Source: Haloplasmataceae bacterium
GTDB lineage: Bacteria; Bacillota_I; Bacilli_A; Haloplasmatales; Haloplasmataceae
NCBI GenBank assembly: GCA_029240795.1
Contig: JARDZP010000001.1
Location: forward strand, 1 to 64,000
Length of the DNA: 64,000 bases
Direction of reading: 5' to 3'
In this document: piece by piece, positions 1 to 7,858 of the stretch
Layout: every line of letters begins with the position of its first letter
Position numbering within the stretch: position 1 is the first letter of the stretch
The notes under the pieces: generated by a model
What the model was told of the DNA's origin: nothing
The model's database searches: none
Seen by the model: only the letters and a program-made list of their open reading frames with translations
Translations under genes and position numbers: made by a program

Positions 1-58
1 TTTAAATAGGCTTTAAAAATTACTGTCCCAATCATCACTATAGTAAAATATCACATTT

Positions 59-86
59 ATTATATCATATGAAAAATATGTGTCAA
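59..86 (-). promoter_or_regulatory. Consensus sigma-A promoter reading off the left edge
   Basis: On the minus strand TTGACA (81-86) is followed after 16 bases by TATAAT (59-64). It points left out of the window. In relatives ileS with a T-box leader follows divIVA, so this may drive ileS, but that gene is not in view. Confidence 0.6.
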
Positions 87-93
87 TGTAAAA

Positions 94-915
94 TTATTTA
101 TTGTTATATTTACTTAGTATATCAATAAATTTTTTACTATTTTTTTCAGTTTCTTTTACTTCTTTATATTCTTCATTTTTTACTTTTTCGCTTACTTTAT
201 TTACAGTATTTTCTATAACTTGTTTTTCTATAAATGTAATTTCTTTACTTTCATTTAAATCTAATTCATTATCTTTTAAAATCTCCTCAAATGAACGTAT
301 TATATGAGGTTCATTTACTTTATTTTTAACCGAATCACGGATTTCAATGTAATTTTTTATCGTATTTAGCTTTTTTATATTTTCATCAGCTAATAATTGT
401 AATCGCGAATCAATTTCAAAAAAGTTCAATAACTCATTGAAATCTTTATCATCTTTTCTAATTAAATAATATTTTGAATCAGAAAATTTAAATATTGTCT
501 TTTTGAAAATATTTAATATATGACTTCGATATAATTTCATTTCCTGATCGAGATTTTTAACTTCCGTTATGGTTACTTCTAATTTATTAATCGTGTTATT
601 AATAATTTCTTTACTTTGTAATTCTGCTTCATTTCTTTTTTTATTAGCGATCTCTTCTGCGTTTCCTATGATACTTTTAGCCTCAGCATTAGCTTTTTCA
701 AAAATATCATCAACTTTAGCTTTATGTTGATCAAAATTATGATTTTTATTATTCATATCTTGAAAGAGTTGTTTATTTTCTATTTCTAATTGCGATCTTT
801 TATCATTGATATCCACTAGGAAATCAAGTAGTTTTGTAACCACAATTTTTGTTTCATCTGCATCATAATTTTCTACATTCGCTAATATTTGTTCTCGTAA
901 AGCTTTAAAGTCCAT
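94..915 (-). CDS. divIVA: Divergent DivIVA-like coiled-coil protein
   Basis: This 273-residue protein has a good ribosome site (GGAGGGATATTT before ATG). Residues 18-42 (YDADETKIVV..LLDFLVDIND) resemble the DivIVA membrane-binding segment (YDxxEVxxFLDxVxxDY), and residues 35-125 are heptad-rich and charged, as expected for the coiled coil. A typical DivIVA starts with LTPxDI; that start is absent here, so sequence alone would make the call weak. The position directly after ylmH in a ylm/sepF cluster is where divIVA sits in Bacillota. DivIVA proteins mark negatively curved membrane at poles and septa. The residues beyond about 170 are acidic and lysine-rich with no recognisable domain. It may have diverged to a different polar scaffold role. 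Confidence 0.6.
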   Translation of the reverse strand: MDFKALREQILANVENYDADETKIVVTKLLDFLVDINDKRSQLEIENKQLFQDMNNKNHNFDQHKAKVDDIFEKANAEAKSIIGNAEEIANKKRNEAELQSKEIINNTINKLEVTITEVKNLDQEMKLYRSHILNIFKKTIFKFSDSKYYLIRKDDKDFNELLNFFEIDSRLQLLADENIKKLNTIKNYIEIRDSVKNKVNEPHIIRSFEEILKDNELDLNESKEITFIEKQVIENTVNKVSEKVKNEEYKEVKETEKNSKKFIDILSKYNNK

Positions 916-934
916 AAATATCCCTCCAGAATCG

Positions 935-1690
935 CTAATTACTTGGTATTTTTATTTCGATTACAAGTTTATCGGATTTTGTACTGCGTAACAATTTCGA
1001 TATGATAAATCTCCCATATTTCCTTACAGATATAACATCATCTATATTAGTTTTATCAGCTTGGCTTAAAACAACCTGCCAATTTTTATAAACAGAACCA
1101 TTAGAAATTAACTCTTGCGCATTGTTTCTAGATAAATTATATACGTGACTAATTAAATTATCAATACGCATTGATGAAATAATGATGTCTTTTTTGATAA
1201 ATTTTTCATCTGTCTCGATTTTTTCAGTAATTTGATCAAGATTAATCGGAACTTTGTTAATCATTTTAAACTCATTTATTAAAATACTTTCAATTTCATT
1301 TGAGACAAAAAAGTAACACTCATCACCTTGGAAGATAATGTCACCAAATAATGCCCTGTCAATTTTTAAACTCATCAACGTGCCTAATACATTTTGATGA
1401 GTTAAATTTAAATAGCGTTTATTATATAATATTTTATAACAGGTTAGATTAAATAAACTGTCATTTATTGTTAGATTAATATTATAAATTAAGCAGCGTT
1501 TTCTTTCAGCATGACTATGCCCACCACTCATTTCAATATGACTATTGCTATACTTAAATACTTCTGTAATTATTTCTTGTTCTCTTAAACTAAGAAATTT
1601 AGTTAAAATAATTTTATCATTATTTTCTACTTGTTTTAAATATTCATTTACTTTAGCGTAAAAGATTTTTTCATCATCGCTTATAACCAT
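935..1690 (-). CDS. ylmH: YlmH-type S4-domain RNA-binding protein
   Basis: The protein has 251 residues, the usual length for YlmH. The C-terminal S4 RNA-binding fold spans roughly residues 175-245 (RIDNLISHVYNLSRNNA, then GSVYKNWQVV and VRKYGRFII). The N-terminal part is the YlmH-specific domain, including a GGHSHAERKR segment near residue 57. Family knowledge links YlmH to the 50S ribosomal subunit and rescue of stalled peptidyl-tRNA; here it lies between yggT and divIVA as in Bacillus. A Shine-Dalgarno AGGAG precedes the ATG. It is separated by 9 bases from yggT and is probably cotranscribed with it. Confidence 0.88.
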   Translation of the reverse strand: MVISDDEKIFYAKVNEYLKQVENNDKIILTKFLSLREQEIITEVFKYSNSHIEMSGGHSHAERKRCLIYNINLTINDSLFNLTCYKILYNKRYLNLTHQNVLGTLMSLKIDRALFGDIIFQGDECYFFVSNEIESILINEFKMINKVPINLDQITEKIETDEKFIKKDIIISSMRIDNLISHVYNLSRNNAQELISNGSVYKNWQVVLSQADKTNIDDVISVRKYGRFIISKLLRSTKSDKLVIEIKIPSN

Positions 1691-1699
1691 ATTTAACTC

Positions 1700-1948
1700 C
1701 TAATAGTAAAGATAGTTCATAATTTCACTTAAAAATAATAAGAACATCATCGCTAACATGGGTGCAAAACTAATTGTACCTACAGTAGCAAAACGAAAAA
1801 CATTGATCAATGGATCACAAATTTTCGCTAAATAATAATAAACTTTACTATCTCTAAAATTTGGAAAAAAGGTTAAAAAACTGTAAATAAAGATTGCGAA
1901 TACGTATAGTTCAATTGCGATATTAATTAGGTCAACTAATGCACCCAT
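1700..1948 (-). CDS. YggT family membrane protein
   Basis: An 82-residue protein of two hydrophobic segments (about residues 10-29 and 58-80) with the conserved central part SKVYYYLAKICDPLINVFR, matching the YggT/YlmG family motif (DPxxxPxR). Members are short integral membrane proteins found in the divIVA-sepF cluster and implicated in septum or membrane organisation; the molecular role is not established. Start ATG follows GGAG with 8 bases of spacing. It sits between sepF (17 bases upstream) and ylmH (9 bases downstream). Confidence 0.85.
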   Translation of the reverse strand: MGALVDLINIAIELYVFAIFIYSFLTFFPNFRDSKVYYYLAKICDPLINVFRFATVGTISFAPMLAMMFLLFLSEIMNYLYY

Positions 1949-1965
1949 AAAACCAACTCCATTAA

Positions 1966-2385
1966 TTATTTATTAGTCCAAAATCTAAAGGTTTTTTTCG
2001 ATATCTTCTCTACATCACCTTGTAAAACGAAAATTGCTCCTAAAACAAAATCAGAAATTCTTTTACAAATATCAATATCAATTTCTTCCATATTGAGAAT
2101 AACTACATAACCTTTTTCTAATTTTTCAACAACATCACAAGCATCCTCAAATGATTTAGGATATAAAACAATTTCTTTATTCTCAGGAATGATACTTTCA
2201 TTTTGATTAAAAAGGTTTTTAATATTACTGTTTCGAGTTTCTTTAATCTCTTCTTTTACCGTTTTTATTTCATTATCTTTAAAATATGAATTTTGATTAT
2301 TTAATTGTTCAGTAAAAACATGATCTGCTTCAAATTCTTCATCAAATCCTAAAAATTTTTTAAACATTTTTTTAAATACTGCCAT
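1966..2385 (-). CDS. sepF: SepF cell-division protein
   Basis: A 139-residue SepF. The N-terminal stretch MAVFKKMFKKFLGF is an amphipathic membrane-targeting helix, residues 20-70 are a charged linker, and residues 70-139 form the SepF domain (YPKSFEDACDVVEKLEKGYV, VILNMEEIDIDICKRISDF, FRFWTN). SepF tethers FtsZ filaments to the membrane and can replace FtsA. The canonical G-A/D-I-x-x-I ending of the fold is present as GAIFVLQGDVEKISKKTF. Ribosome site is TAGGAGGAAATAT. It lies 10 bases after ylmE, in the conserved ylm order. Confidence 0.92.
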   Translation of the reverse strand: MAVFKKMFKKFLGFDEEFEADHVFTEQLNNQNSYFKDNEIKTVKEEIKETRNSNIKNLFNQNESIIPENKEIVLYPKSFEDACDVVEKLEKGYVVILNMEEIDIDICKRISDFVLGAIFVLQGDVEKISKKTFRFWTNK

Positions 2386-2395
2386 ATATTTCCTC

Positions 2396-3067
2396 CTATA
2401 TACTAAATAACCTAGAACCTATTCTAATTAATGTAGACCCCTCTAGAATCGCATAATGAAAATCATTACTCATCCCCATCGATAACTGTAAACAAGGGGC
2501 ATAATTAAGATTTAAACTGATTACTGCTTCTTGAATCTGTTTAAGTCTAGCAAATGTCCTTCTAATAATTAACTCATCTGTTTGACTCTCTGCCATTGTC
2601 ATTAATCCAACTACTTTTATTTTATCATATTGTTCTAAATTTTTAATAAAGCTGATTACTTCATTTGGATTCAAGCCATGTTTATTTTCTTCACCTGAAC
2701 AATTAACTTCAACAAAACAATGAATGACCTTTGTAGCTTGTTTATTAATCTCAATAGCCAAACTTTCTCGATCGAGAGAATGTAAATAATCAAGCTTATT
2801 TATAATTTTGTTTACTTTATTTGTTTGTAAACTACCAATAAAGTGCCAAATAATAGGTTCTGATTGTAATAGTTCATATTTTATTAAAAAATCTTGAACT
2901 TTATTTTCACCTATATTATGGATACCGGAATTTACAAGCATTTTTATTTCTTCTACACCAACGTATTTTGTTGCAGCTAAAATCGTTATATTTGTTTTGA
3001 TGTGATTTTTTTCTTTAATTGTTTCTATTTCATGATTTAATTTTTCTAAATTACCTATTATATTCAT
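2396..3067 (-). CDS. YggS/YlmE PLP-binding homeostasis protein
   Basis: Pyridoxal-phosphate homeostasis protein, 223 residues from the ATG at 3067. The upstream in-frame ATG at 3091 lacks any ribosome site, so the inner start (MNIIGNLEKL) is preferred. Lys34 in LAATKYV is the PLP-binding lysine; HNIGENKVQ, WHFIGSLQTNKV, CFVEVNCSGEENKHG and LSMGMSNDF are conserved family blocks, and IRIGSRLF closes the phosphate-binding site. The family binds PLP without known catalysis and affects vitamin B6 and amino-acid balance. It is the first gene after ylmC in this division cluster. Confidence 0.93.
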   Translation of the reverse strand: MNIIGNLEKLNHEIETIKEKNHIKTNITILAATKYVGVEEIKMLVNSGIHNIGENKVQDFLIKYELLQSEPIIWHFIGSLQTNKVNKIINKLDYLHSLDRESLAIEINKQATKVIHCFVEVNCSGEENKHGLNPNEVISFIKNLEQYDKIKVVGLMTMAESQTDELIIRRTFARLKQIQEAVISLNLNYAPCLQLSMGMSNDFHYAILEGSTLIRIGSRLFSI

Positions 3068-3132
3068 GATATCTCTACCTATTTTTTCCATTCTTTTTAT
3101 TATTATATCATAAAAATGGAAAATTTCGAATA

Positions 3133-3378
3133 TTAAAGTATATTTTTAACAGGATAATTTACAAGAATGGTATCAACACCAATTTTTACGATCTGTTCCC
3201 ATGTAATCTTTATCAAATTACGTTTTTTAAAGACATTCATAACCCCACCATCTTGTTGAATATAAATCGCAAAAATTTGTCCGCTATTCGGTTCAATATC
3301 TAAATCTACAATTGAACCGATGGTTTGACCATCATTAACATTGACAATGTACTTCTCTTCAATTTTACTCAATAACAT
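3133..3378 (-). CDS. YlmC/YmxH PRC-barrel protein
   Basis: An 81-residue PRC-barrel protein of the YlmC/YmxH sporulation family. Visible blocks are NVNDGQTIGSIVDLDIEPNSG near residues 13-33 and WEQIVKIGVDTILV near 60-73. Bacillus ylmC lies just after sigG, as here (86 bases after sigG, with a terminator between). The function is not known; the family is enriched in spore formers. Ribosome site AAGGAGATGGTAATA precedes the ATG. Confidence 0.85.
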   Translation of the reverse strand: MLLSKIEEKYIVNVNDGQTIGSIVDLDIEPNSGQIFAIYIQQDGGVMNVFKKRNLIKITWEQIVKIGVDTILVNYPVKNIL

Positions 3379-3422
3379 TTATTACCATCTCCTTAGTCTT
3401 ATTATATGCATAAGTTTCCAAA

Positions 3423-3459
3423 TAAAAAACGAGCATCTAAATAAATTATCTAGATGCTC
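3423..3459 (-). terminator. Terminator after sigG
   Basis: Inverted repeat GAGCATCTA (3431-3439) and TAGATGCTC (3451-3459); on the minus strand the stem is followed by a T-rich run (GTTTTTTATTT). It separates sigG from the ylm genes. Confidence 0.8.
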
Positions 3460-3464
3460 AAATA

Positions 3465-4241
3465 TTAATCCAAAAAATCATGCATTTGTTTTAAGGCATT
3501 TTTTTCTAATCTAGAAACTTGTGCTTGAGAAATCCCAATTTCGTCAGCAATTTCCATTTGGGTTTTGCCTAAAAAATAACGTTCATATATAATCCGTTTT
3601 TCACGTTTATCTAACATTTTCAATCCTGTTTCAATCATTAAATTCTTACTCCAGGTTTCATAATCATCCGTATTATCTTGAATTTGATCAATTAAATGAA
3701 TTGTATCGCCACCATCACTATATATTGGTGTATAAATCGAAATAGGATCTTGAATGGCTTCTAGCGATATAATAACATCAATAGGATCAATTCCTAAAAT
3801 TTGTGATATTTCTTCTTCTGTCGGTTCACGATGATTTTCTAATATATAGCTGTCTCGTACTTGTAAAACTTTATACGCGATATCTTTCAAAGATCTTGAA
3901 ACTCTAATTGAACTATTATCTCTTAAGTACCTTCTTATCTCACCAATGATCATTGGAACAGCATAAGTTGAAAACTTAACTTCATGTCCTAAATCAAAAT
4001 TATCAATAGCTTTTATTAATCCAAGACAACCAACTTGAAACAAATCATCCATATTCTCTCCACGTTGATTAAATCTTTTTAAAACGCTCAATACTAATCT
4101 TAAATTCCCAAATATTAACTTATCACGTGCGGCTTTATTACCGGCTTGATACTTTTTGAATAATTCTACCATTTCACTATTTTTTAAGACATTGATTTTA
4201 CTAGTATCTAAACCGTTTATGTCTACCTTATACTTGCTCAT
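3465..4241 (-). CDS. sigG: Sporulation sigma factor SigG (forespore)
   Basis: RNA polymerase sigma-G, 258 residues from the ATG at 4241, which has an AGGAGGC ribosome site; the earlier in-frame start at 4262 adds MRRRLLF without one. The N-terminus KVDINGLDTSKINVLKN is the SigG-specific anti-sigma-binding region. Region 2 reads NLRLVLSVLKRFNQRGEN, DDLFQVGCLGLIKAIDNFD and KFSTYAVPMIIGEIRRYLRD; region 4 ends ERYFLGKTQMEIADEIGIS with the helix-turn-helix AQVSRLEK. The protein drives late forespore genes. It lies directly downstream of sigE as in Bacillus. Its presence implies a full engulfment-stage sporulation programme. Confidence 0.97.
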   Translation of the reverse strand: MSKYKVDINGLDTSKINVLKNSEMVELFKKYQAGNKAARDKLIFGNLRLVLSVLKRFNQRGENMDDLFQVGCLGLIKAIDNFDLGHEVKFSTYAVPMIIGEIRRYLRDNSSIRVSRSLKDIAYKVLQVRDSYILENHREPTEEEISQILGIDPIDVIISLEAIQDPISIYTPIYSDGGDTIHLIDQIQDNTDDYETWSKNLMIETGLKMLDKREKRIIYERYFLGKTQMEIADEIGISQAQVSRLEKNALKQMHDFLD

Positions 4242-4319
4242 AAATAAAAGCCTCCTTCTCACATAAAGTTTGGCTCTTTTTTGTGGTAAGTATTCATATT
4301 TTTGAGAAATTTTGTAAAT

Positions 4320-5018
4320 TTAGTTAATCCCTTTTTTGATTTGTTGTTTCATTTTGTCGATAATTTTCTTTTCAAGTCGAGATATGTAAGATTGTGATAT
4401 GCCCATTAATTCCGCCACTTCTTTTTGAGTTTTTTCCTCATTACCAAATAATCCAAATCTTAATATAATAATTTCTCGTTCTCTTTTATTCAATTTATTA
4501 ACAGCTTGATATAAAATTTTTTTCTCTTCATTACTTTCTAAATCTTTCATTATGATGTTATCTTCTGTTCCTAAAATATCTGAAAGTAATAGTTCATTGC
4601 CATCCCAATCAATATTTAGTGGTTCATCAAATGACACTTCAGTACGCATTCTGCCATTTTTTCTTAAAAACATTAAAATTTCATTTTCAATACATCTTGA
4701 AGCATATGTAGCTAATTTGATATTTTTATCTTTATTATATGTTTGGACACTTTTAATTAAACCGATTGAACCGATACTAATTAAATCTTCAATATAAATA
4801 CCCGAGTTTTCAAATTTTTTCGCAATATACACGACGAGTCGTAAATTATGTTCAATTAACTTATCGCGAGCTCTCATATCACCACTATTAAACGCATCAA
4901 TATATTTCATTTCTTCTTCAGGTGATAAAGGTTCAGGTAACACTTCATTACTATTTACAAAAAAAAGTGTATTAAATTTAAGCAAAAAATCAATTAACTT
5001 AAAGATTAACTTAAGCAT
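4320..5018 (-). CDS. sigE: Sporulation sigma factor SigE precursor (mother cell)
   Basis: Pro-sigma-E, 232 residues. Region 2 is [19 protein letters not shown], then [15 protein letters not shown] and [20 protein letters not shown] (residues 58-121); [20 protein letters not shown] and the region 4 helix [19 protein letters not shown] are almost identical to Bacillus SigE. Residues 1-20 are a hydrophobic, amphipathic pro-sequence of the type removed by SpoIIGA. The segment between the pro-sequence and mature part is about ten residues shorter than in B. subtilis and lacks its tyrosine pair, so the cleavage site must differ. Only 12 bases separate it from spoIIGA. Confidence 0.97.
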   Translation of the reverse strand: MLKLIFKLIDFLLKFNTLFFVNSNEVLPEPLSPEEEMKYIDAFNSGDMRARDKLIEHNLRLVVYIAKKFENSGIYIEDLISIGSIGLIKSVQTYNKDKNIKLATYASRCIENEILMFLRKNGRMRTEVSFDEPLNIDWDGNELLLSDILGTEDNIIMKDLESNEEKKILYQAVNKLNKREREIIILRFGLFGNEEKTQKEVAELMGISQSYISRLEKKIIDKMKQQIKKGIN

Positions 5019-5030
5019 ACATCATCCCTC

Positions 5031-5843
5031 CTAATTTTTTACAAGAATACTAGAATTTAAAATTACATTGAATGTTTGATCTTTATTTTTAATATTATCT
5101 GCTAATGCGATATACACGTCTTTATCATGAAACTTGTCTTTGATAGAAATACCAAAACTTTGTGGTTTAAACGCTAAAGAAATATAGTTTTGCATGATTG
5201 TTTTATATTGTACATAAGTAAAACGAATATTGTTGTTTATCAAGAACGTTTCATTAATTGTAAAATCAAATAAACTGCGATCAATAAAAACGACTGGTAG
5301 TCCTTGTAAAATAACAATATTGCCTGTATCAATAAGTCCTTTAACATAATACTCTTTATTAAGGATTGTAAACTTAATATCGATGATCCCTGCTTTCACA
5401 GTTGCTAAATTTTCATTCATCACCCTATATATATATGTTACAACATTCGCTAATATAAATGAAAAGATTATTAAATACCATGAAATTTTATTATTTAAAC
5501 CAATTAATAATGATTTTTCTAAAAATCTAAAATTATAAGACATAATAATTCCAGCAACTAAATAATTCAAAAAATAAAAAGTGATTATTTTTAATACAAA
5601 CTGTTTGATTGAGGTATATTTGAACGCAATTAATATGATTAGAAAGCTCCAAAATACTCTTAAAATAAAAAATAACCATAATATACGTATATATATTAAG
5701 CCTATTCCTAAGACGGCGAATAGTGTTGCTAAAAAGATCCTCCCTAATTTATAATGATCCTTCGTAATGACTCCTGTATAGGTAATTAAACTATAATCAA
5801 GTAAGAAATTTGATAAGATAATCAAATCAACATAGATCGTCAT
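5031..5843 (-). CDS. spoIIGA: SpoIIGA sporulation aspartic protease
   Basis: A 270-residue membrane-embedded aspartic protease that processes pro-sigma-E. The N-terminal half has about five hydrophobic helices (residues 5-25, 35-60, 62-75, 85-102, 120-140); the catalytic motif IDTGN is at residues 171-175 with Asp172, equivalent to the DTGN of Bacillus SpoIIGA. It is shorter than the B. subtilis enzyme (about 309 residues), the loss being mainly C-terminal. It is followed at 12 bases by its substrate gene sigE. The start ATG follows GGGAGGAATATC. Confidence 0.93.
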   Translation of the reverse strand: MTIYVDLIILSNFLLDYSLITYTGVITKDHYKLGRIFLATLFAVLGIGLIYIRILWLFFILRVFWSFLIILIAFKYTSIKQFVLKIITFYFLNYLVAGIIMSYNFRFLEKSLLIGLNNKISWYLIIFSFILANVVTYIYRVMNENLATVKAGIIDIKFTILNKEYYVKGLIDTGNIVILQGLPVVFIDRSLFDFTINETFLINNNIRFTYVQYKTIMQNYISLAFKPQSFGISIKDKFHDKDVYIALADNIKNKDQTFNVILNSSILVKN

Positions 5844-5911
5844 TGATATTCCTCCCTAACTACATATACAAATCATACATAACAAAGAAGGTTGAAATTA
5901 CAAAAAAAATG

Positions 5912-6604
5912 TCAGTTACCGATTTTAATTATTTTTCTTTTCTCACGATAAAAATAATTTAGTTTTTTGGTGTTACTAATAATTAAGAATATATAGAAAA
6001 GCATAAAAACGGGTAATAATAAATATGCTTGAACAAAGATGAGAAAATTAAACAATCCATGTAAAATAATTGGCGAAAATAATGAGATTAAAAAGTAATG
6101 TTTTTGTTGAATTTTGGTGTTAGCGAATTTAGATAAAGATAAGAAATATCCCATGTTGATTCCAAACAACATGTGACCCGGAACAGAAAACATGGCGCGT
6201 GTTATTCCTGCTTCATAGGAATGATAATTAAAGACAACATAAAGGATATTTTCTAATGTAGCAAAACCTAATGATACGACCACAGCGTAAACGATCCCAT
6301 CAAATCGTTCATTATATTCCTTTAATTTATATGCTTTTGATAAAACAACAAACCGTTTAAAAAATTCTTCAGTAAAGCCAGCAACCACAAAAGCGGTATA
6401 AAGCGGAGATAAAAATCCGCTGAACATATTAAATCTCATGAGTATTTTTTCAAAAAAGATTACCGGTAATGAAATGATTACTCCATAAAAAAAGAGTTTT
6501 ATTAATAGTAAAACCGGTTCCTTATCATGTTTATCTAAAAAATAAATAATGATGATTAATGCTAAACCTGGAGTGATTGATAAAATGAGTAAATTAAAAA
6601 ACAT
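5912..6604 (-). CDS. PrsW-family intramembrane metalloprotease
   Basis: A PrsW/CAAX-related (CPBP-like) membrane protease, 230 residues from the ATG at 6604, chosen because GGAGGTGTTTTT lies just before it. Eight or so hydrophobic helices are visible. Key motifs are the glutamate pair in AGFTEEFFKRF (E79, E80), FATLENI (E118, N119), VPGHMLFG (H144) and HGLFNF near residue 188, the expected metal-ligand set. PrsW of B. subtilis starts anti-sigma RsiW cleavage; the substrate here is unknown. Context next to spoIIGA may be incidental, as 68 bases separate them. Confidence 0.85.
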   Translation of the reverse strand: MFFNLLILSITPGLALIIIIYFLDKHDKEPVLLLIKLFFYGVIISLPVIFFEKILMRFNMFSGFLSPLYTAFVVAGFTEEFFKRFVVLSKAYKLKEYNERFDGIVYAVVVSLGFATLENILYVVFNYHSYEAGITRAMFSVPGHMLFGINMGYFLSLSKFANTKIQQKHYFLISLFSPIILHGLFNFLIFVQAYLLLPVFMLFYIFLIISNTKKLNYFYREKRKIIKIGN

Positions 6605-6716
6605 AAAAACACCTCCAAAAATGCTATTATTATTGTTTGTAACACAGAATAAATTTATAATAACTTTGTCCATCTTACATATAATAACAAATAGAAAAAT
6701 GAAAGGAGATAAAGAT

Positions 6717-7142
6717 ATGTTTGATATGATTTCTAATAGTAAAAGAAAAAATGATATGTTAGATTTTAATAACTTCTTTTCTGAATTTTTTCCTGATATC
6801 TATACTAATATCGAAGGAAAAATGATGAGAGTTGATATTAAAGAAAATGATAATTCTTATATCTTTGATGTTGAAATTCCTGGAGCTAATAAAGAAGATA
6901 TTAATTTAGTTGTAAATGAAGATGTTTTAACAATTAATGTAACAACAAAAAGTCAAGTAGCTGAAGAAAAGGATAATTATATCAGAAGAGAAAGAAAATT
7001 TGGGTCTTTTACTAGATCATTTAGTATCCCTTATCTTGATAAGGATCAAATAAATGCCAAGTATGAAAATGGTGTGTTGCATATAACCTTACCAAAACGT
7101 ACAAATAATCATGAAGAAGTTAAAAAAATAAATATAGAATAA
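6717..7142 (+). CDS. Hsp20 small heat-shock protein
   Basis: A 141-residue alpha-crystallin-type chaperone. The start at 6717 is set by GAAAGGAGATAAAGAT; the open frame extends upstream to 6549, but those residues overlap the divergent protease gene and are not conserved. The alpha-crystallin domain runs from about residue 38 (RVDIKENDNSYIFDVEIPGA) through NLVVNEDVLTINV, the RRERKFGSFTRSF strand and NGVLHITLPK near the end. It holds unfolding proteins under stress. No CIRCE or CtsR-type repeat was recognised upstream; a TATAAT-like box lies at 6680-6685. A hairpin terminator follows. Confidence 0.93.
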   Translation: MFDMISNSKRKNDMLDFNNFFSEFFPDIYTNIEGKMMRVDIKENDNSYIFDVEIPGANKEDINLVVNEDVLTINVTTKSQVAEEKDNYIRRERKFGSFTRSFSIPYLDKDQINAKYENGVLHITLPKRTNNHEEVKKINIE

Positions 7143-7151
7143 AATTTAAAT

Positions 7152-7190
7152 AAAAAACAAGGGAATTTTACAAGAATTCACTTGTTTTTT
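7152..7190 (+). terminator. Terminator after hsp20
   Basis: Arms AAAAAACAAG and CTTGTTTTTT with an inner GAATT/GAATTC pairing; the right arm merges into a T-run on the plus strand. Confidence 0.8.
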
Positions 7191-7272
7191 AAATTCCTAA
7201 GCATTTTCTCCCCTTACAATTTGAACAACATCAATCTATTAATGATTCTTAAGATATAAATATAAAAAGGGT

Positions 7273-7301
7273 TTGAATTATGAATCGAAATGTATTAAAA
7301 T
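7273..7301 (+). promoter_or_regulatory. Sigma-A-type promoter of the DUF4064-like gene
   Basis: TTGAAT (7273-7278), 17 bases, TAAAAT (7296-7301), about 28 bases upstream of the ATG. Confidence 0.55.
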
Positions 7302-7328
7302 GTTAATATAAGTAAAGGAGGAGAAAGT

Positions 7329-7781
7329 ATGAAGTTTAAAGGAAAAGGGATAGCCTTATCAGGGACTATTATTTCATTAGTTGTTTCATTTTTAGTATTT
7401 ATTTTAGGTGCTATATATAATTTTTTAGCAGCAACACAAACTTTTAAAGACAGTTATATAGAGGGTTTTTTAGAGGGAGATTCAACATTTACTACAGAAG
7501 ATGCATTAGCTACACTTGATATTTTGAAGGGTATTGTTTCATTTTTTGAATATACATCTTTGATATACATGGTTTTAGGAATCATCGCATTAGTATTAAT
7601 TATTGTAGTTAAGAAAAGTAACGTAAAAGGGATTGGTATATACTTATTACTTCTAAGTATTTTACATCTATTTAGTGCAAGATTACTTGTATTTGTCCTT
7701 TTATTGATAGGAAGTATTAATTTTCTACAATATAAAGAGGAAATTCAAAATCAAGAAGTTAAAAATGAGCCTGTATTCTAA
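7329..7781 (+). CDS. DUF4064-like four-helix membrane protein
   Basis: A 150-residue protein with four hydrophobic helices (about 9-31, 68-94, 98-112 and 114-131) and a 35-residue loop after the first helix, the layout of DUF4064 proteins of Gram-positive bacteria. No catalytic motif is visible. It has a strong ribosome site (AAAGGAGGAGAAAGT), its own promoter and a long perfect terminator, so it is a single-gene unit. Function is unknown; family assignment rests on topology and general resemblance only. Confidence 0.55.
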   Translation: MKFKGKGIALSGTIISLVVSFLVFILGAIYNFLAATQTFKDSYIEGFLEGDSTFTTEDALATLDILKGIVSFFEYTSLIYMVLGIIALVLIIVVKKSNVKGIGIYLLLLSILHLFSARLLVFVLLLIGSINFLQYKEEIQNQEVKNEPVF

Positions 7782-7819
7782 AGAAATCTTTAGCATAAGG
7801 TTAGTTACACATAAAATTT

Positions 7820-7856
7820 AAAATAGAACTTACTCAATTGAGTAAGTTCTATTTTT
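7820..7856. terminator. Bidirectional terminator between convergent genes
   Basis: Near-perfect hairpin AAAATAGAACTTACTC-AATT-GAGTAAGTTCTATTTT with T-runs on both strands, between the plus-strand gene ending at 7781 and the minus-strand gene ending at 7859. Confidence 0.92.
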
Positions 7857-7858
7857 CA

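Noticed and set aside
6549-6716. 56-codon N-terminal extension of Hsp20
   Set aside because: It overlaps the divergent protease gene, has no ribosome site and no resemblance to Hsp20; a strong site sits at the ATG 6717.
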